Shown: positions 1-8,442 of the stretch, piece by piece
Position numbering within the stretch: position 1 is the first letter of the stretch
How the letters are laid out: each line of letters opens with the position of its first letter
NCBI GenBank assembly: GCA_002299195.1
Contig: DBOA01000128.1
Span: 1-30,096, forward strand
Length of the DNA stretch: 30,096 nucleotides
Reading direction: 5' to 3'
Source of the DNA: Sphingomonadales bacterium UBA658
GTDB lineage: Bacteria > Pseudomonadota > Alphaproteobacteria > Sphingomonadales > Sphingomonadaceae
Notes under the pieces: model-generated
Seen by the model: only the letters and a program-made list of their open reading frames with translations
What the model was told of the DNA's origin: nothing
The model's database searches: none
Made by a program: the position numbers and the translations under genes

Positions 1-98
1 TAGCCGCGCGCTTGCAAAAGGGCAGCAAGCGAGGCCGCCATAAGACCTTTGCCAAGCGAGGAGACCACGCCACCGGTGATAAAAATGAACCGTGTCAT
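1..98 (-). CDS. pyrG: CTP synthase, N-terminal fragment (gene runs off the window)
   Basis: Only the first 32 codons are inside the window; the gene reads leftwards out of it. The visible residues include FITGGVVSSLGKG, the nearly invariant ATP-binding P-loop region at the start of CTP synthases, which aminate UTP to CTP using glutamine. The ATG lies at 98-96. The gene follows secG and tpiA on the same strand, a neighbourhood commonly seen in alphaproteobacteria (tpiA-secG-pyrG). The rest of the synthetase domain and the glutaminase domain cannot be seen. Confidence 0.95.
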   Translation of the reverse strand, partial: MTRFIFITGGVVSSLGKGLMAASLAALLQARG

Positions 99-199
99 GG
101 GAGAAAAGGTTTAAGACACGTTTGCGGTAAAACACAAGCGAACGAATCCGTTCACCGAAAAATAACCTGTGTAAAAAACGTTTTTTCGTGTCGAATCGA
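99..199 (-). other. secG-pyrG intergenic spacer with two short inverted repeats
   Basis: This 101-base AT-rich gap separates the secG stop from the pyrG start. It contains a perfect 14-base palindrome at 173-186 (six A, CG, six T) and a 5-bp hairpin at 140-153 (GAACG, loop AATC, CGTTC). Neither has the GC-rich stem plus T-run of a convincing intrinsic terminator. A pyrG promoter may lie here but I could not identify -35/-10 elements with confidence. Confidence 0.4.
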
Positions 200-559
200 T
201 TATTTATCGAGCGGAACTTCCGATGCAGGAGCCGCCGAAGCTGGAACTGCTGGCGCAGTCGTCGCAGGAGCGGTTGGAGCCGCAGGCACTTCGGTACGTT
301 CAAGGCTGCTATCGATTTCGCCCGTGCCACCTTTTTGCGCAGCAACGAAAGCCAAGGAAATCGAAAGGATAATAAACACGGTCGCCAATATGGTGGTCAT
401 ACGGGTCAGAAAGTCGGCTGCACCACGTGCGGACATCAATCCCGATGGGCTTCCGCCCATTCCCAATCCGCCGCCTTCAGACCGCTGCATCAAGATAACG
501 CCAACAAGCGAGGCCGCGACAATAGCCTGAACGACGATAAGAAAATGGAAAATGCCCAT
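200..559 (-). CDS. secG: Preprotein translocase subunit SecG
   Basis: A 119-residue inner-membrane protein that belongs to the SecYEG channel and assists SecA-driven export. Two hydrophobic segments (about residues 3-24 and 53-74) flank the conserved glycine-rich cytoplasmic loop (QRSEGGGLGMGG, about 25-36), the SecG hallmark. After the second segment comes a low-complexity Ala/Pro/Thr tail (about 92-115), common in alphaproteobacterial SecG. The frame is open further upstream, to 622, but the ATG at 559 (MGIFHFL) starts directly before the first membrane segment as in other SecG proteins, so I chose it. It lies 78 bases after tpiA and before pyrG on the same strand, so co-transcription is likely. 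Confidence 0.96.
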   Translation of the reverse strand: MGIFHFLIVVQAIVAASLVGVILMQRSEGGGLGMGGSPSGLMSARGAADFLTRMTTILATVFIILSISLAFVAAQKGGTGEIDSSLERTEVPAAPTAPATTAPAVPASAAPASEVPLDK

Positions 560-637
560 GATGAATTCCGAATAGATAAAGGCAATAAGCTGCCGGTTGT
601 TGCGCCCACATAGCGAGCGCATTGCTGTTCTTCAATG

Positions 638-1384
638 CTATTCGCCGAAAGCGTGCGCTGCGGCTAAAATGGGTTCGAATTTCGCGCAGGTCAGACTTGC
701 GCCGCCAATCAACCCGCCATCGACATTTTCCACAGCCAAAAGTTCGGCCGCATTGTCTCCGTTCATGGAACCGCCGTATAGAATCCGGACACCATCGCCC
801 ACCAGACCATAACGATCGACCAGTGCGGAACGAATGGCGCCGTGCATTTCCCGTACATCCGCCATTTCAGGAATGCGCCCAGTGCCAATGGCCCAGACGG
901 GCTCATACGCGACACTCAACCAGTCGCCAGATATGTTTTGGGGCAACGACCCTGCAGCCTGTCCCAAAACAACATTTAAAGCATTACCTGCGTCCCGCTC
1001 AGCCAGCGTTTCCCCGACACAGATGATGACTTTCAGGCCCGCCTTGTGTGCAGCTTCAGCCTTTGCCAGCACGTCGTGATCCTGCTCATGCTGCGCAGCG
1101 CGGCGTTCGCTGTGTCCGACGATTGTCAAAGACGCCCCCGCGTCGACCAACATATCCGCCGACACACATCCGGTATGCGCGCCTGATGGCTGCATGTGGC
1201 AGTCCTGGCCGCCAATGGGCAAGTGTTGTGCAATATCACACGCACGGCTGATGAGTGTTGCTGGCAAACATAATGCGGTATCGACCGCTGAATAGCTCTG
1301 AGATTTCTCTGCGATTGCGGCAATTTCGGCTAAATCGCTTGCCACGCCGTTCATCTTCCAGTTTCCGACAATCAACTTACGCAT
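638..1384 (-). CDS. tpiA: Triose-phosphate isomerase
   Basis: This 248-residue protein has the normal length for a cytosolic TIM barrel that interconverts dihydroxyacetone phosphate and glyceraldehyde 3-phosphate. Expected catalytic residues are present: GNWKMN with Lys10, IVGHSERR with His91, and AYEPVWAIGTG with Glu161 at the start of the flexible loop 6. The phosphate-binding YGGSMN and GGLIGGASL segments follow near the C-terminus. The ATG at 1384 begins MRKLIVGNWKMN, leaving no doubt about the start. It is divergent from the ppiD-like gene, with a 154-base shared upstream region (1385-1538), and leads into secG and pyrG. Confidence 0.98.
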   Translation of the reverse strand: MRKLIVGNWKMNGVASDLAEIAAIAEKSQSYSAVDTALCLPATLISRACDIAQHLPIGGQDCHMQPSGAHTGCVSADMLVDAGASLTIVGHSERRAAQHEQDHDVLAKAEAAHKAGLKVIICVGETLAERDAGNALNVVLGQAAGSLPQNISGDWLSVAYEPVWAIGTGRIPEMADVREMHGAIRSALVDRYGLVGDGVRILYGGSMNGDNAAELLAVENVDGGLIGGASLTCAKFEPILAAAHAFGE

Positions 1385-1538
1385 GCCATTATCCTATCAT
1401 TGGGGTTTGCGAATCTTGATAAGGCTCTGGCATGGTTTCAACAATCGGAGCAAGTCTATCCCTTGATTGCCAAAGCCTTGCCGCCTAAAGCGTCTCGCAA
1501 CAATCGGCGCAGGCCGTGACATCAGGAAATTGCAATTC
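1385..1538. other. Divergent upstream region between tpiA and the ppiD-like gene
   Basis: This 154-base spacer must hold promoters for the leftward tpiA-secG-pyrG unit and the rightward ppiD-trp unit. A purine-rich Shine-Dalgarno-like CAGGAAA sits about 10 bases before the ATG at 1539. I saw a weak -35/-10-like pair (TTGATT at 1473, TAAAGC 17 bases later) but it is too far from consensus to call. Confidence 0.35.
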
Positions 1539-3479
1539 ATGATTACCTCCATTCGTTCGCTCATTTACTCCAAATTCGGCGCGATTTTCGCGTTGCTATT
1601 CATCGGGATGATTGCCATCGCCTTTGCGCTTGGCGATGTGTCCGGATCGGGCAATTTTGGTGGCTTGAGCGGCGGTAACGTTGCGCGTGTGGGTGATCGG
1701 AACATCACATTGGGTGAACTGAACGATGCGCTCGATAATCGCTTAAAGGCGGAACGTCAGAACAACCCAACGCTGAATATGGCCGTTTTTGTCGAGGGTG
1801 GTGGATTGGATTCAACGCTCGACCAGTTGATCAACCGTTACGCCATCACTGTCTTTGGTGAAGAATATGGTGTCGCCGTCAGCAAGCGTCTCGTGGATTC
1901 GGAAATTCGAAAAATACCCGGCGCCATGGGGCTTGATGGTAAGTTTAGCGCAGACGCCTTTCGCGCCTTTGCCCAACAAATTGGTGTCAGTGAAAAAGCG
2001 ATCCGCGACGATCTGACACAGAATTTGTTTGCGCAACAAATCTTGCCAGCTGCGGCAAGCGGTCCGGCGGCGCCCGATGGCATGGCTCTGCCTTATGCAT
2101 CGTTGATGCTTGAACAGCGTGCGGGACAAATCGCTTCGATTCCAGCCACCGCATTTTTGCCCAAGGCGCCTCCAAGCGCTGCTGCACTCGCCAAATTCTA
2201 TTCCGATAACGCGGTAAAATTCACGATCCCTGAAAAGCGCGCAATCAGTTACGCGATTTTTGACAAGACTATCATTGCAGGCCGCGCAAAACCGACGGAA
2301 GCAGACATTGCGGCCTATTATAAAGCCAATGCCGCAAAGTTTGCCGCATCGGAAAGCCGCAATATTAGCCAAATGATCGTGCCAACCGAAGCTGCAGCAA
2401 AGTCGGTTATCGGCCAAGTCGCGGCAGGTAAATCATTGGCCGACGTCGCCAATGGCTTGGGTCTGTCCGTAACGACAACCGCCAACGTCACCAAAAGCAG
2501 CCTTGCCAGCACCGCCACCGCTGCGGTTGCAGACGCGGTCTTTGCCGCAAAGCAGGGTACATTGGCAAAGCCAGCCCGCGGTAAGCTGGGCTGGACCGTT
2601 GCACGCGTCGACAGCGTGAACAATGTCGCGGCAAAATCACTTGCGGCTGCCCGCGCAGAAATTGAAAAAGAACTATTGCAGACGCGCAGCGAAGAAATGC
2701 TGACCGAGATGACTTCGGAAATCGAAGATGCCTTTGCCGATGGCGGGACGATAGCTGACATTGCCAAACAAAACGGCCTGTCCGTGAATACCTCGCCCAA
2801 ATTGCTGGCGACGGGTCAGGATATCTCCAACCCCGCCTATAAACCTATTCCGGAAATGCAGGTCATTTTGCCCGCAGCATTCCAAATGGAAACCAGCGGT
2901 GAAGCCCAATTGATCGAGTTGGTACCCGGCGAGAAATTCGCGATGATCGCCGTTGCCGATTTCGATGAAGCCGCGCCGCCACCACTTGGTGACGTCCGCG
3001 CCTTGGTTCAGCAACAATGGGCGCTTTCAGAAGGCGCAAAGGGTGCGCGCGCTGCTGCAGACCGTTTGCGCAAGCTGGTCGATAGCGGCCAACCGCTTCA
3101 GGCGGCCCTTGCGGCGGCCAATGTTCAGGGTGCCCAGGTTGAACGGCTGACCGGCACGCGCGCGGATCTCTATCGCGAGGGCCAGCCCGTCCCGCCGCCA
3201 TTGTCGCTGATGTTCGCCATGAAAAAAGGCACAGCCAAAATTGTTCAGGCAGGCGGCGATCGTGGATGGTATGTGGTGTACCTGACCGACGTCATCAAAG
3301 GCAACGCTAGCGGCAATGCGGACTTGCTTCGTGCCCGCAAGCAAGAGCTTTCCGGTATATTGCAGCAGGAATATGCCGCACAGCTGATCGTCGCTGCATC
3401 GAAAGATGCCGGTGTTGAAAAGAATGAAGACGGGATCGCCGAAGTGCGCACTCGCCTCACCAACCGTGACGGCAACTAA
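1539..3479 (+). CDS. PpiD-like membrane-anchored periplasmic peptidyl-prolyl isomerase/chaperone
   Basis: A 646-residue protein with one N-terminal membrane anchor (about residues 14-32, FGAIFALLFIGMIAIAFAL) and a large periplasmic part. After the anchor comes a SurA_N/PpiD-like chaperone segment (GDRNITLGELNDAL; repeated LI-RYA, VSEKAIRDDL), then a parvulin-type PPIC domain around 250-370 that ends KLGWTVARVDSV, then a long C-terminal extension. This layout and length match PpiD/YbhX-type SurA-N domain proteins, which help newly exported proteins fold. The frame is open from 1467, but the ATG at 1539 is preceded by CAGGAAA and starts directly before the anchor with the typical basic N-terminus. 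It heads the run of trp genes and overlaps trpE slightly. Whether the parvulin domain is catalytically active cannot be told from sequence reading. Confidence 0.9.
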   Translation: MITSIRSLIYSKFGAIFALLFIGMIAIAFALGDVSGSGNFGGLSGGNVARVGDRNITLGELNDALDNRLKAERQNNPTLNMAVFVEGGGLDSTLDQLINRYAITVFGEEYGVAVSKRLVDSEIRKIPGAMGLDGKFSADAFRAFAQQIGVSEKAIRDDLTQNLFAQQILPAAASGPAAPDGMALPYASLMLEQRAGQIASIPATAFLPKAPPSAAALAKFYSDNAVKFTIPEKRAISYAIFDKTIIAGRAKPTEADIAAYYKANAAKFAASESRNISQMIVPTEAAAKSVIGQVAAGKSLADVANGLGLSVTTTANVTKSSLASTATAAVADAVFAAKQGTLAKPARGKLGWTVARVDSVNNVAAKSLAAARAEIEKELLQTRSEEMLTEMTSEIEDAFADGGTIADIAKQNGLSVNTSPKLLATGQDISNPAYKPIPEMQVILPAAFQMETSGEAQLIELVPGEKFAMIAVADFDEAAPPPLGDVRALVQQQWALSEGAKGARAAADRLRKLVDSGQPLQAALAAANVQGAQVERLTGTRADLYREGQPVPPPLSLMFAMKKGTAKIVQAGGDRGWYVVYLTDVIKGNASGNADLLRARKQELSGILQQEYAAQLIVAASKDAGVEKNEDGIAEVRTRLTNRDGN

Positions 3480-4941
3480 ACCGGAACTCATATGGCGCAA
3501 GCGCATTGCTGATACCGAAACGCCGGTGTCAGCTGCGCTGAAGCTGTTTGTACCCGAGCGTGGTGATTTTATTCTGGAATCGGTCGAAGGCGGCGAAACA
3601 CGCGGGCGGCATAGCCTGATTGGCATCGCACCCGATCTGGTGTTTCGGGCGGCCGGCGATAGCGCCGAAATCAACAGTCAGTGGATGACCGACAGGACCG
3701 CTTTTGCGCACTCACCTTTGCCAACATTGGATGCGTTACGCGCGCTCGCCGCGGACTGCCGGATGGATGTTCCCGAAGAGCTGCCCCCCGCCCTCGCCTG
3801 CTTAGTAGGCTATTTTGGTTACGAGACAATTGGTCTCGTTGAAAAGCTTCCACGCGCAGCGCAATCGGCGCTTGAGCTGCCGGACATGCTGTTCGTCCGT
3901 CCAACTGTCATATTGGTGTTCGACCGGCTTAAAGACGAAATATTCCTCGTCTCGCCAGTTTGGGCAGGTCTAAATGATGCACAGGCAGTGGCACTGGCGA
4001 ATGAGCGCCTCGATGAAACAGAGCGGTTGTTGAACCTTGGGCAAGTGCCGTCGACTGGCGCTGTGTCCTTATCCGAAGAGCACGAACTCAAGCTTACGCC
4101 TGTGTTGCCCGAGGGCCGCTATGCCCAGATGGTTGCGTCGGCCAAAGACTATATTGAGGCAGGCGATATATTTCAGGTCGTGCTTGCCCAGCGTTTCACC
4201 GCACCGTTTGATCTGCCGCCTGTGCATTTATACCGCGCATTGCGCCGGATTAATCCATCGCCTTTTCTATACTTCATTGATCTTCCCGGCTTTGCGCTGA
4301 TCGGTTCCAGTCCCGAGATATTGGTCCGCGCACGGGGCGGCGAAGTGACCATCAGGCCAATCGCGGGAACGCGTCCGCGCGGCAAGAGCAGCATCGAAGA
4401 CGCTGAAAACCGTGCCTCATTATTGGCTGACCCCAAAGAACGTGCTGAGCATCTGATGCTGTTGGACTTGGGCCGAAACGATGTTGGCCGGGTGACCAAA
4501 GGTGGCAGCGTCACCGTAACCGACAGCTATATGGTCGAATTTTACAGCCATGTTATGCACATCGTTTCCAACGTTGTTGGGGAGCTTGCTGAAGATAAAG
4601 ACGCCATCGATGCTTTGTTCGCAGGCTTTCCCGCTGGCACTGTCAGTGGCGCACCGAAAGTCCGTGCGTGCGAAATCATTGCCGAACTCGAACCCGAAAC
4701 CCGTGGAGCTTATGCGGGCGGCGTTGGATATTTCTCGCCCAATGGCGATATGGATAGCTGCATCGTTTTACGCACTGGCATCGTCAAAGACGGTGTCCTT
4801 CATGTACAAGCTGGCGCCGGTATCGTGGCGGACAGCAACCCCGAATATGAACAGCGCGAGTGCGAGGCAAAAGCCGGGGCGCTGATTGCGGCTGCGCGTG
4901 AGGCTTTTCGTGTCGCGTGTGAAGCAAAATTCGGACAGTAG
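3466..4941 (+). CDS. trpE: Anthranilate synthase component I
   Basis: Catalyses chorismate plus ammonia to anthranilate, the committed step of tryptophan synthesis, with TrpG supplying ammonia. The 491-residue product has the N-terminal tryptophan-binding feedback motif (LES within FILESVEGG, about residues 35-43) and the chorismate-binding core: GSSPEILVR, RPIAGTRPRG, LDLGRNDVGRV, FPAGTVSGAPKVRA, then GGVGYFSPNGDMDSC and the final AGAGIVADSNPEYE. The start is uncertain. The open frame reaches 3406, but the GTG at 3466 gives MTATKPELIWRKRIAD, fits family length, and overlaps the previous gene by 14 bases. No clear Shine-Dalgarno is visible, so translational coupling is plausible. Unusually, trpG is not next: a hydrolase gene intervenes. 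Confidence 0.97.
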   Translation: MTATKPELIWRKRIADTETPVSAALKLFVPERGDFILESVEGGETRGRHSLIGIAPDLVFRAAGDSAEINSQWMTDRTAFAHSPLPTLDALRALAADCRMDVPEELPPALACLVGYFGYETIGLVEKLPRAAQSALELPDMLFVRPTVILVFDRLKDEIFLVSPVWAGLNDAQAVALANERLDETERLLNLGQVPSTGAVSLSEEHELKLTPVLPEGRYAQMVASAKDYIEAGDIFQVVLAQRFTAPFDLPPVHLYRALRRINPSPFLYFIDLPGFALIGSSPEILVRARGGEVTIRPIAGTRPRGKSSIEDAENRASLLADPKERAEHLMLLDLGRNDVGRVTKGGSVTVTDSYMVEFYSHVMHIVSNVVGELAEDKDAIDALFAGFPAGTVSGAPKVRACEIIAELEPETRGAYAGGVGYFSPNGDMDSCIVLRTGIVKDGVLHVQAGAGIVADSNPEYEQRECEAKAGALIAAAREAFRVACEAKFGQ

Positions 4942-4976
4942 CTTGACGCGCACGTAAAGGTCGTTAGCTAGTATCC

Positions 4977-6041
4977 ATGCGTAAATTTCTGATAGCTTCA
5001 CTGGCATTATTGTCGGCAATTCATACTCCGGCCCAAGCTGAAATTGCGTCCCCCGCAGAGGCTGACGCGGTCTTCGCGAACTTTACCTTTGGCAATGGCG
5101 AGCGTCTGCCCGAAGTCAAAATTCATTATACAACGCTCGGAACGCCAGCGCGCGATTCAGAAGGCAACGTCACCAATGCTGTGATGATCCTCCATGGCAC
5201 CGGCGGCACGGGGCATCAGTTCTTTCAGCCTCAATTTGCGGGAGAGCTTTTCGGTCCTGGCCAAGTGCTCGACACATCCAAATATTTCATCATTTTGCCG
5301 GACAATATCGGCCATGGAAAATCGACGAAGCCAAGCGACGGGCTGCGGATGGCATTTCCGAAATATGACTATGCCGACATGATCGCGGCGCAGCACCGGT
5401 TGGTGACCGAAAAGCTTGGCGTGAAAAAGCTGAAGTTAATCATCGGGACCTCAATGGGCTGCATGCACGCATTTATGTGGGGCGCGACCTACCCGGACGC
5501 CGTCGAGAAGCTTGCACCATTTGCATGCCTTCCTGTCGAGATCGCTGGGCAAAATCGCATGTGGCGCAAGCTTTCGATGGATGCGATCAAAGCTGATCCG
5601 ACCTGGAGAAATGGTAATTATACAGCGCCGCCATTATCCGGACTGCGCACGGCAGCGAGCCTTAACCTATTAGCGGGCGCAAATCCGTTGGCGTTACAGG
5701 CGCAATATCCGACCCGCGCCACCGCTGAGGCGTTTACAGATGAAGCCTTCGCGCGGATCGTTACCCGCAACGATGCAAATGACATTATCTATCAGTTGGA
5801 TTCATCGCGGAACTACAACCCTTGGCCAACGCTTGAATCGATCAAGGCCCCGACATTATGGATTAACTCGGCTGATGATTTCATCAATCCGTCCAATTAT
5901 GGCATCACGGAAACTGCCTTGAAACGCATGCCAACGACAAAGTTCATCCTCATCCCTGCGTCTAAAGAAACAAAGGGTCATGGAACGCATAGTTGGGCCA
6001 AATTCTGGAAGGACGAACTGGCAAAATTGCTTGCGCAATAG
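4977..6041 (+). CDS. Exported alpha/beta-fold hydrolase of the MetX-like (homoserine O-acetyltransferase-like) family
   Basis: A 354-residue protein with a clear signal peptide (MRKFLIASLALLSA..., probable cut after AQA at about 21). The mature part has the MetX-type alpha/beta-hydrolase pattern: oxyanion region ILHGTGGTG (71-79), DNIGHGKST, nucleophile elbow GTSMGC (Ser159), an acid in NSADD (Asp300/301) and His in KGHGTHSW (His335 or His338). True MetX enzymes are cytoplasmic, so export argues against a methionine role; an esterase or acyltransferase acting in the periplasm is more likely, substrate unknown. It lies 35 bases after trpE and 42 before trpG, so it is probably co-transcribed with the tryptophan genes, yet nothing connects it to that pathway. 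The same-strand TTGACG at 4944 is not a convincing promoter. Confidence 0.88.
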   Translation: MRKFLIASLALLSAIHTPAQAEIASPAEADAVFANFTFGNGERLPEVKIHYTTLGTPARDSEGNVTNAVMILHGTGGTGHQFFQPQFAGELFGPGQVLDTSKYFIILPDNIGHGKSTKPSDGLRMAFPKYDYADMIAAQHRLVTEKLGVKKLKLIIGTSMGCMHAFMWGATYPDAVEKLAPFACLPVEIAGQNRMWRKLSMDAIKADPTWRNGNYTAPPLSGLRTAASLNLLAGANPLALQAQYPTRATAEAFTDEAFARIVTRNDANDIIYQLDSSRNYNPWPTLESIKAPTLWINSADDFINPSNYGITETALKRMPTTKFILIPASKETKGHGTHSWAKFWKDELAKLLAQ

Positions 6042-6083
6042 TGCCTCTTCCAACCGCAGGTTAAAGCCGCTAGGGCGTCGCCC

Positions 6084-6668
6084 ATGATCCTCGTTATCGA
6101 CAATTACGACAGCTTCACATGGAACCTCGTCCATTATCTGATGGAGCTTGGCGCTGAGGTTGAGGTCGTTCGCAATGATGAAATGTCGGCGGGACAGGCT
6201 CTGTCGTCAGGTGCGGAGGCTTTTCTCATTTCGCCCGGGCCGAAAACACCGAATGAAGCGGGCGTGAGCCTTGAACTCGTCGCGGCTTGCGCAGAGGCTG
6301 GAAAACCATTGCTGGGCGTTTGCTTGGGACACCAGACCATTGGTCAGTATTTCGGCGGCACCGTTGCACGCGGCGGATTGATGCACGGCAAAACGTCGCC
6401 GGTCACACATGATGGCAGCGGATTGTTTGAAGGCCTGCCGTCCCCGTTTCAGGCAACGCGCTATCATTCGCTCATCGTCGAAAACGTACCGCCGAGCCTT
6501 GTCGTGAATGCAACCAGCGATGACGGCCATGTCATGGGCTTTCGCCACGCGACGCTGCCGATCCATAGCGTTCAATTCCATCCTGAAAGCATTGCCACCG
6601 AACATGGTCACGCGATGCTGGCCAATTTTATGCGCGTTGCCGGTATGGCAGTGAAGGAACGAGCATGA
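6084..6668 (+). CDS. trpG: Anthranilate synthase component II (glutamine amidotransferase)
   Basis: This 194-residue class I glutamine amidotransferase releases ammonia from glutamine for TrpE. It starts MILVIDNYDSFTWNLVHYL, typical of TrpG/PabA. The oxyanion motif SPGPKTPNEAG is followed by the nucleophile Cys80 in LLGVCLGHQ, and by His166 and Glu168 in QFHPES, completing the triad. The gene is not fused to trpD, unlike in enterics. Its stop overlaps the trpD start by four bases (ATGA), which suggests translational coupling. The product might also serve para-aminobenzoate synthesis, as TrpG does in several bacteria; that is inference. Confidence 0.97.
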   Translation: MILVIDNYDSFTWNLVHYLMELGAEVEVVRNDEMSAGQALSSGAEAFLISPGPKTPNEAGVSLELVAACAEAGKPLLGVCLGHQTIGQYFGGTVARGGLMHGKTSPVTHDGSGLFEGLPSPFQATRYHSLIVENVPPSLVVNATSDDGHVMGFRHATLPIHSVQFHPESIATEHGHAMLANFMRVAGMAVKERA

Positions 6669-7660
6669 ACCCTTTTGGTCCCCTGCCCGACCCGCAGCAT
6701 CTGTTTGACCATGACGAGGCCGCACAGGCATTTGCCGACATCCTTGATGCACGCGCCTCCGAAGATGAAATTCAGGCGTTCCTCGTTGCGCTCACTGCGC
6801 GCGGCGAGACGATGGTGGAAATTGCCGCCGCTGCGCAAGCCATGCGCAACCGGCTGATCCCCATTGATGCACCCGGAGGTGCCATTGATGTTTGTGGCAC
6901 GGGTGGTGACGGCCATCATACGCTTAATGTTTCCACCGCCGTATCGATCGTGGTCGCGGCCTGCGAGGTTCCTGTTGCGAAACATGGCAATCGCGCAGCG
7001 TCATCAAAGGCCGGAGCGGCAGATACGCTTGAGGCCCTTGGCCTCGACATGGAACGCGCCGGACGCATGGCGCAAGAAACGCTGAAAGACTTGGGCATTT
7101 GCTTTCTGTTCGCAGCCAACCACCATCCCGCGATGAAGCGGATTCAACCGATCCGCCAACGCATCGGGCAACGCACGATTTTCAATCTGATAGGCCCGCT
7201 TGCCAACCCGGCACGCGTAAAACGCCAACTGATCGGCATTGCACGGCCTGCCTATGTCCCTGTGTATGCTGAGGCGCTTCATCACCTTGGCACCGAACAT
7301 TCGCGGATCATTTCGGGCGATGAAGGCCTCGACGAATTAAGCTTGGCCGGCGGCAACGAAGTCGCCGTGGTCGAACCCGAAGGTGTCCGCTTCCAACGCA
7401 CCCGCGCCGCTGATGCTGGCCTACCTGTGCATCCGGTTGACGCCATTCGCGGCGGCGATGCGCAGCATAATGCGGCTGAGTTGCGCAAGTTGTTGCTGGG
7501 CGAACATGGCGCCTATCGCGACGCCGTATTGTTCAATGCCGCGGAGGCTTTGTTGGTGGCTGGCGTAGTTGAAACCATGCCCGATGGGGTTGAAGAGGCC
7601 GCAGAGGCAATCGACAAAGGCCTTGCCAATGCGTTGCTGAACTGTTGGGTGAAATATTGA
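6665..7660 (+). CDS. trpD: Anthranilate phosphoribosyltransferase
   Basis: A 331-residue cytosolic enzyme that transfers phosphoribose from PRPP to anthranilate. Family signatures are intact: the PRPP-binding CGTGGDG (77-83), the second metal/PRPP loop KHGNRAASSKAG (106-117) followed by ADTLEALG, and later the conserved FNLIGPLANP. Length is normal for the unfused bacterial enzyme. It starts inside the last codons of trpG (ATGA) and its TGA shares one base with the trpC ATG, so trpG-trpD-trpC form one translationally coupled set. Confidence 0.98.
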   Translation: MNPFGPLPDPQHLFDHDEAAQAFADILDARASEDEIQAFLVALTARGETMVEIAAAAQAMRNRLIPIDAPGGAIDVCGTGGDGHHTLNVSTAVSIVVAACEVPVAKHGNRAASSKAGAADTLEALGLDMERAGRMAQETLKDLGICFLFAANHHPAMKRIQPIRQRIGQRTIFNLIGPLANPARVKRQLIGIARPAYVPVYAEALHHLGTEHSRIISGDEGLDELSLAGGNEVAVVEPEGVRFQRTRAADAGLPVHPVDAIRGGDAQHNAAELRKLLLGEHGAYRDAVLFNAAEALLVAGVVETMPDGVEEAAEAIDKGLANALLNCWVKY

Positions 7661-8442
7661 TGGCCGACAAGCTTGCAGAAATCTGCGCAACGAAGCGCAT
7701 GGAAGTTGCCGAACGCAAGCCGAAGGGCGTGTCGCATTGGCCTGCCCCATCCCCGCCGCGTGGCTTCGAAGCGGCGCTGCGCGCCAAAAGCGCATCGTGC
7801 ATTGCCTTGATTGCGGAAATCAAAAAGGCGAGCCCTTCAAAAGGCCTCATCCGCGCAGATTTCGATCCAGCCGCGCATGCAAAGGCCTATCAGGCGGGCG
7901 GTGCAGCTTGCCTATCCGTCTTAACCGACGCGCCGTATTTTCAGGGGCATGAGGATTATCTCATCGCTGCGCGCAACGCATGCGACCTGCCGGTCATCCG
8001 AAAGGATTTCATGGTCGACCCATGGCAGTGCGGCGAAGCGCGGCAAATGGGCGGTGATGCCATACTGATTATCGTCGCGGCATTGGACGATGTTGCCATG
8101 GTCGAAATCGAAGATGCAGCTTTTGCTGAGGGGCTGGATGTGCTCGTCGAAGTCCATGATGAGGCCGAATTGGACCGTGCGCTTACCCATCTGAAATCGA
8201 AATTGGTTGGCGTGAACAACCGCAATTTGAAGACATTTGAAGTCGATTTGGCGACGACAGAGCGTTTGGCAAAATATGTGCCCGCCGACATATTGTTGGT
8301 GTGCGAAAGCGGCATTTCGACGCATGCCGATTGCCAACGGATGGCCACATCTCGGGTCAACACCTTCCTGGTCGGCGAAAGCCTGATGCGGAATGCCGAT
8401 GTTCAACTTGCCACGCAACGGTTATTGACCGGACATGGCTGA
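7660..8442 (+). CDS. trpC: Indole-3-glycerol phosphate synthase
   Basis: A 260-residue TIM-barrel enzyme that closes the indole ring from CdRP with loss of CO2. AEIKKASPSKG (52-62) carries the catalytic lysine and phosphate site residues; VIRKDFM (112-118) carries the second catalytic lysine; VEVHDEAEL and VGVNNRNLKTFEVD supply the later strands; CESGIST and FLVGESLM close the phosphate-binding end. The frame opens at 7645, but the ATG at 7660 overlaps the trpD stop as TGATG and gives the standard start, so I prefer it. It is not fused to trpF, and trpF, trpB and trpA are not in this window. The end overlaps moaC by eight bases. Confidence 0.97.
   Translation: MADKLAEICATKRMEVAERKPKGVSHWPAPSPPRGFEAALRAKSASCIALIAEIKKASPSKGLIRADFDPAAHAKAYQAGGAACLSVLTDAPYFQGHEDYLIAARNACDLPVIRKDFMVDPWQCGEARQMGGDAILIIVAALDDVAMVEIEDAAFAEGLDVLVEVHDEAELDRALTHLKSKLVGVNNRNLKTFEVDLATTERLAKYVPADILLVCESGISTHADCQRMATSRVNTFLVGESLMRNADVQLATQRLLTGHG

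Noticed and set aside
173..186. A6-CG-T6 palindrome as intrinsic terminator or protein-binding site
   Set aside because: AT-only arms make a weak stem, and no matching flanking symmetry or second copy was seen.
622..650. Terminator hairpin after tpiA (GCATTG/CAATGC)
   Set aside because: Only a 6-bp, AT-containing stem with no T-run; secG follows closely on the same strand.
2318..2800. Minus-strand open frame of 160 codons inside the ppiD-like gene
   Set aside because: Lies wholly antisense to a well-supported gene, low-complexity Ala/Ser/Thr translation, no motif; a shadow frame.
4944..4975. Internal promoter (TTGACG and TAGTAT) for the alpha/beta hydrolase
   Set aside because: The spacing is about 20 bases and the putative -10 lies only two bases from the ATG, so it could serve only a leaderless transcript; not convincing.
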